DNA from: a virus
Strand: one strand, 5' to 3'
DNA length: 25,133 bases
IMG/VR virus record: IMGVR_UViG_3300047444_000065
Coordinates: 1-25,133 of that record
Shown here: piece by piece, positions 23,209 to 25,133 of the stretch
Position numbering within the stretch: the first letter of the stretch is position 1
How the letters are laid out: every line of letters starts with the position of its first letter
Notes under the pieces: generated by a model
Seen by the model: only the letters and a program-made list of their open reading frames with translations
Told to the model about the DNA's origin: nothing
The model's database searches: none
Program-made: the position numbers and the translations under genes

Positions 23209-24350
23209 TGCGCCTTATTCTCCTCTTGGTTCTGCTCCTGTCTGCCCCGGCTTGGGCGCAAAACCAGACGCCTGTTTACCAATCCGGGAGCATGACGCCG
23301 GGGCATGCGGCCAAGTTTCTGACCAATGGGATCATTGGAGACGCTGGGCCGGCGGGTGGGGGAGCGCCGGGGGTTGGGCTGAATGAACTTGGGATCACGA
23401 ACACCGGAACGCCGTTTTGCATCAACGATGGGCCTATCGTTCCTGGTTCCGGCTACCATCAACTCTGCCTCGGGGCCAACTCTCTCGGGGGCGGGTTGCT
23501 AACATACAACCCCTATGGGACGGCATCTCCGCTGTCGTTCAATTGTTTGATCAATGGGGTATTGTATCCAAACTGCTTCGGTGGCGGGACGGTAACAAGC
23601 ATTACCGCGACATCACCGATCGTGGTTACGCCTTCCCCGATCACGGGTGTGGGTGTCATCAGTTGCCCTACTTGTGCAACAGGTGGCGTCACCTTTGCCG
23701 ACCCGACAGCGACGATAGGGACATCGGCGGTAAATGGCTCGGCATCGACGGCGATGCGCTCGGACGCAGCACCGGCGATCCCGCAATGCTCAAGCAGCAC
23801 CTTCGGAGCCTGCAAGGTTGACAACAGCACGATAACCGCTTCGTCCGGGGTTATCTCGACACCTGGGGGAGCCAACCCTACGGCGACGGCCGGGGCGAGC
23901 GCGATAAATGGATCGGCGGCTACGTTCATGCGGTCGGATGGTGCTCCAGCGCTCACCGCTGCAACGCCATCAACAGCCGGCATCGCCAAACTCAACAACG
24001 TAGGCTACCCGGCCGGATGGGTGGCGACGATCAACCCTAACAACGCCGTTGTCGTTACGGTGGGGCAGGACTCGACGATCACCGGGATTGTCGGCAGGGT
24101 CGAGACAGCGGTGGGGAGCGCAGCGACGGTATCGGTTTACAAGGCCCCGAGCGGTACGGCTTGCTCCGCTGGTACGGTTCTCCATTCCGGGAGCTTTAAC
24201 GCGAACGGCACGGCAGCGACTAACCAGACGCTGAGCGTTACCGTGAGTACGTTGGCGGCGGGTGACTCGATCTGCTACCAGACGACGGGAACGGATTGGA
24301 CCACGGGCGCCGGGATCGGCACCATAACCATCTACTTCGCCCCGACATGA
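23208..24350 (+). CDS. Tail fibre/adhesin with N-terminal signal peptide
   Basis: This 380-residue protein starts in a TGATG overlap with the previous fibre gene. It has a clear signal peptide (MRLILLLVLLLSAPAWA, cut before QN). The shared module at about 18-125 reads VYQSGSMTPGHAAKFLTNGI, ELGITNTGTPFCI, SGYHQLCLGAN. Two copies of a 28-residue fibre repeat follow (pattern NPTATxGxSAxNGSAxTxMR). The C-terminus is a beta-sandwich-like head (INPNNAVVVTVGQDSTITGI) of the kind that binds receptors or sugars. An in-frame ATG at 23175 lies inside the upstream gene and would bury the signal, so 23208 is preferred. Confidence 0.7.
   Translation: MRLILLLVLLLSAPAWAQNQTPVYQSGSMTPGHAAKFLTNGIIGDAGPAGGGAPGVGLNELGITNTGTPFCINDGPIVPGSGYHQLCLGANSLGGGLLTYNPYGTASPLSFNCLINGVLYPNCFGGGTVTSITATSPIVVTPSPITGVGVISCPTCATGGVTFADPTATIGTSAVNGSASTAMRSDAAPAIPQCSSSTFGACKVDNSTITASSGVISTPGGANPTATAGASAINGSAATFMRSDGAPALTAATPSTAGIAKLNNVGYPAGWVATINPNNAVVVTVGQDSTITGIVGRVETAVGSAATVSVYKAPSGTACSAGTVLHSGSFNANGTAATNQTLSVTVSTLAAGDSICYQTTGTDWTTGAGIGTITIYFAPT
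23697..23954 (+). repeat. Two 84-bp copies of a fibre repeat
   Basis: The copies at 23697-23780 and 23871-23954 each encode 28 residues of the pattern (A)(D/N)PTATxGxSAxNGSA, continued by xTxMRSDxAPA. They are separated by 90 bases. The type recurs in phage tail fibres and is probably a shaft element. Confidence 0.7.
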
Positions 24351-25133
24351 TCCGGCCTCTCGCCCTTCGCTTTCTGGTCACGGCATTCCTGGTGCTATGC
24401 GTGACTGCGCCGGGTTGGGTGATACAAGCTCCATCCGCTGTCTGCGATCCAAACCAGACGTTCACAACCCCCGGAGTGCATACCTACATTCCCTGCGCAA
24501 CAGCGGATTTATTCGTTGAAGCAATAGCCGGCGGCGGCGGCGGCGCCGGCAACAATATCTCAGGTGGAGGTAATAGCGGCGGCAGGGGGGGAGACTTCGC
24601 CGCTGGAACCATGAGCTTTGTTAGTGGACAGACCTACTACGTCCTCGTTGGGTTTGGCGGTAATGGTGTGACTTCGGGTGCCCCCGGCACAGGAACAATA
24701 TCTTATGTTTGCGGGGCAACCACACTAAATTGCGATACTTCTCGCGCCACTTGTATATCACAAGGCATTGAATACCCCGATTGGGTTTGTGCCAACAACG
24801 GCTATAATGTTCCAGGTGGCAGCAAAGGAGCTACCACGACATTCGGCGGCCAAAGTTCCAACGAAGGCAGCGGCACGGGCGGTAGTGGCGGGGCAGGCGG
24901 TGCAGGCGCGGGCGGTGCTGCCAGCAACGGGTCTGACGGCACAGCTAGCGCCAATACATGCGGCAGCACGGGCGGCGCGGGCGGCGCAGGCGGCACCGGA
25001 AGCCCCAGCGGTGGGATGGGTGGTAACGGCGGCAATGGAGATTGTAGCGGGCATGCTCCTGGGCAAAACGGTCAACCCGGCAATGCGCCCGGTGGTGGCG
25101 GTGGTGGTAGCGGAGGCTCAAGCGGCGGCGGCA
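24347..25133 (+). CDS. Glycine-rich tail adhesin, 5' part, open at right edge
   Basis: The ATG at 24347 overlaps the previous stop (ATGA). The frame stays open for 262 codons to the window end. The N-terminus (LALRFLVTAFLVLCVTAPGW) is a signal-like hydrophobic stretch. It is followed by FTTPGVHTYIPCATADLFVE and a Gly-rich tract, the layout of the glycine-rich adhesin domain of phage tail tips. Seven or more Cys residues are visible, unusual for a cytoplasmically assembled fibre. From about 24480 the codons are more AT-rich than upstream, suggesting a horizontally acquired tip. Function at the receptor-binding end is inferred. Confidence 0.65.
   Translation, partial: MIRPLALRFLVTAFLVLCVTAPGWVIQAPSAVCDPNQTFTTPGVHTYIPCATADLFVEAIAGGGGGAGNNISGGGNSGGRGGDFAAGTMSFVSGQTYYVLVGFGGNGVTSGAPGTGTISYVCGATTLNCDTSRATCISQGIEYPDWVCANNGYNVPGGSKGATTTFGGQSSNEGSGTGGSGGAGGAGAGGAASNGSDGTASANTCGSTGGAGGAGGTGSPSGGMGGNGGNGDCSGHAPGQNGQPGNAPGGGGGGSGGSSGGG

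Noticed and set aside
24820-25133. Simple-sequence GGC/GGT tract as a regulatory or CRISPR-like repeat
   Set aside because: It is in frame within the adhesin gene and encodes Gly-rich sequence. There are no regular spacers.

Overview
The window is a GC-rich stretch of a tailed-phage (or prophage) genome. It is packed almost end to end with virion genes on the + strand. The set is TerL, portal, scaffold, major capsid, adaptor-like proteins, a propeller-like tail protein, a virion transglycosylase, further ejection-type proteins and tail fibres. No tape-measure protein or sheath is visible, so a short-tailed (podovirus-type) virion is the best reading. An alphaproteobacterial host is likely from composition and from the style of the fibre proteins, but this is inference. 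No bacterial gene, tRNA, rRNA, CRISPR array, integrase or IS element was seen.

Layout. 1-1018: end of an unknown AT-richer gene, a KTSC-domain protein and two small unknown genes. 1050-5398: TerL, a zinc-ribbon protein and the portal. 5399-5874: an island with an antisense excisionase/MerR-type HTH gene, palindromes and two possible tiny basic peptides. 5875-8245: a Pro/Ala-rich protein, a small protein, the scaffold, a second small protein with a related C-terminus, and the major capsid protein. 8265-13411: a GxGY-repeat structural protein, two tandem adaptor-like paralogues (the second carrying an inserted GxGY segment) and a propeller-like tail protein with a large GxGY insertion. 13421-15471: a fibre-like protein, a small protein and a GNAT-fold protein. 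15496-20753: a glycine-rich membrane-active protein, a transglycosylase and another ejection-type protein. 20754-21665: a possible antisense 23-residue membrane peptide, a small acidic protein, a two-helix holin-like protein and a DUF4177-like protein. 21703-end: three consecutive fibre/adhesin-type proteins with N-terminal export-like signals. The last runs off the window.

Most genes overlap by TGATG or ATGA, so translation is coupled along long transcripts. A 20-nt element, GAAAGGTTGGAGMYAGCRCC, occurs three times: before TerL, before the ejection block and before the fibre block. It divides the window into three modules and is the best candidate for an undescribed control element. Other notable points are the GxGY repeat spread over three virion genes, an 11-residue duplication kept identical while 10 of 11 codons changed, and signal peptides on fibre proteins.
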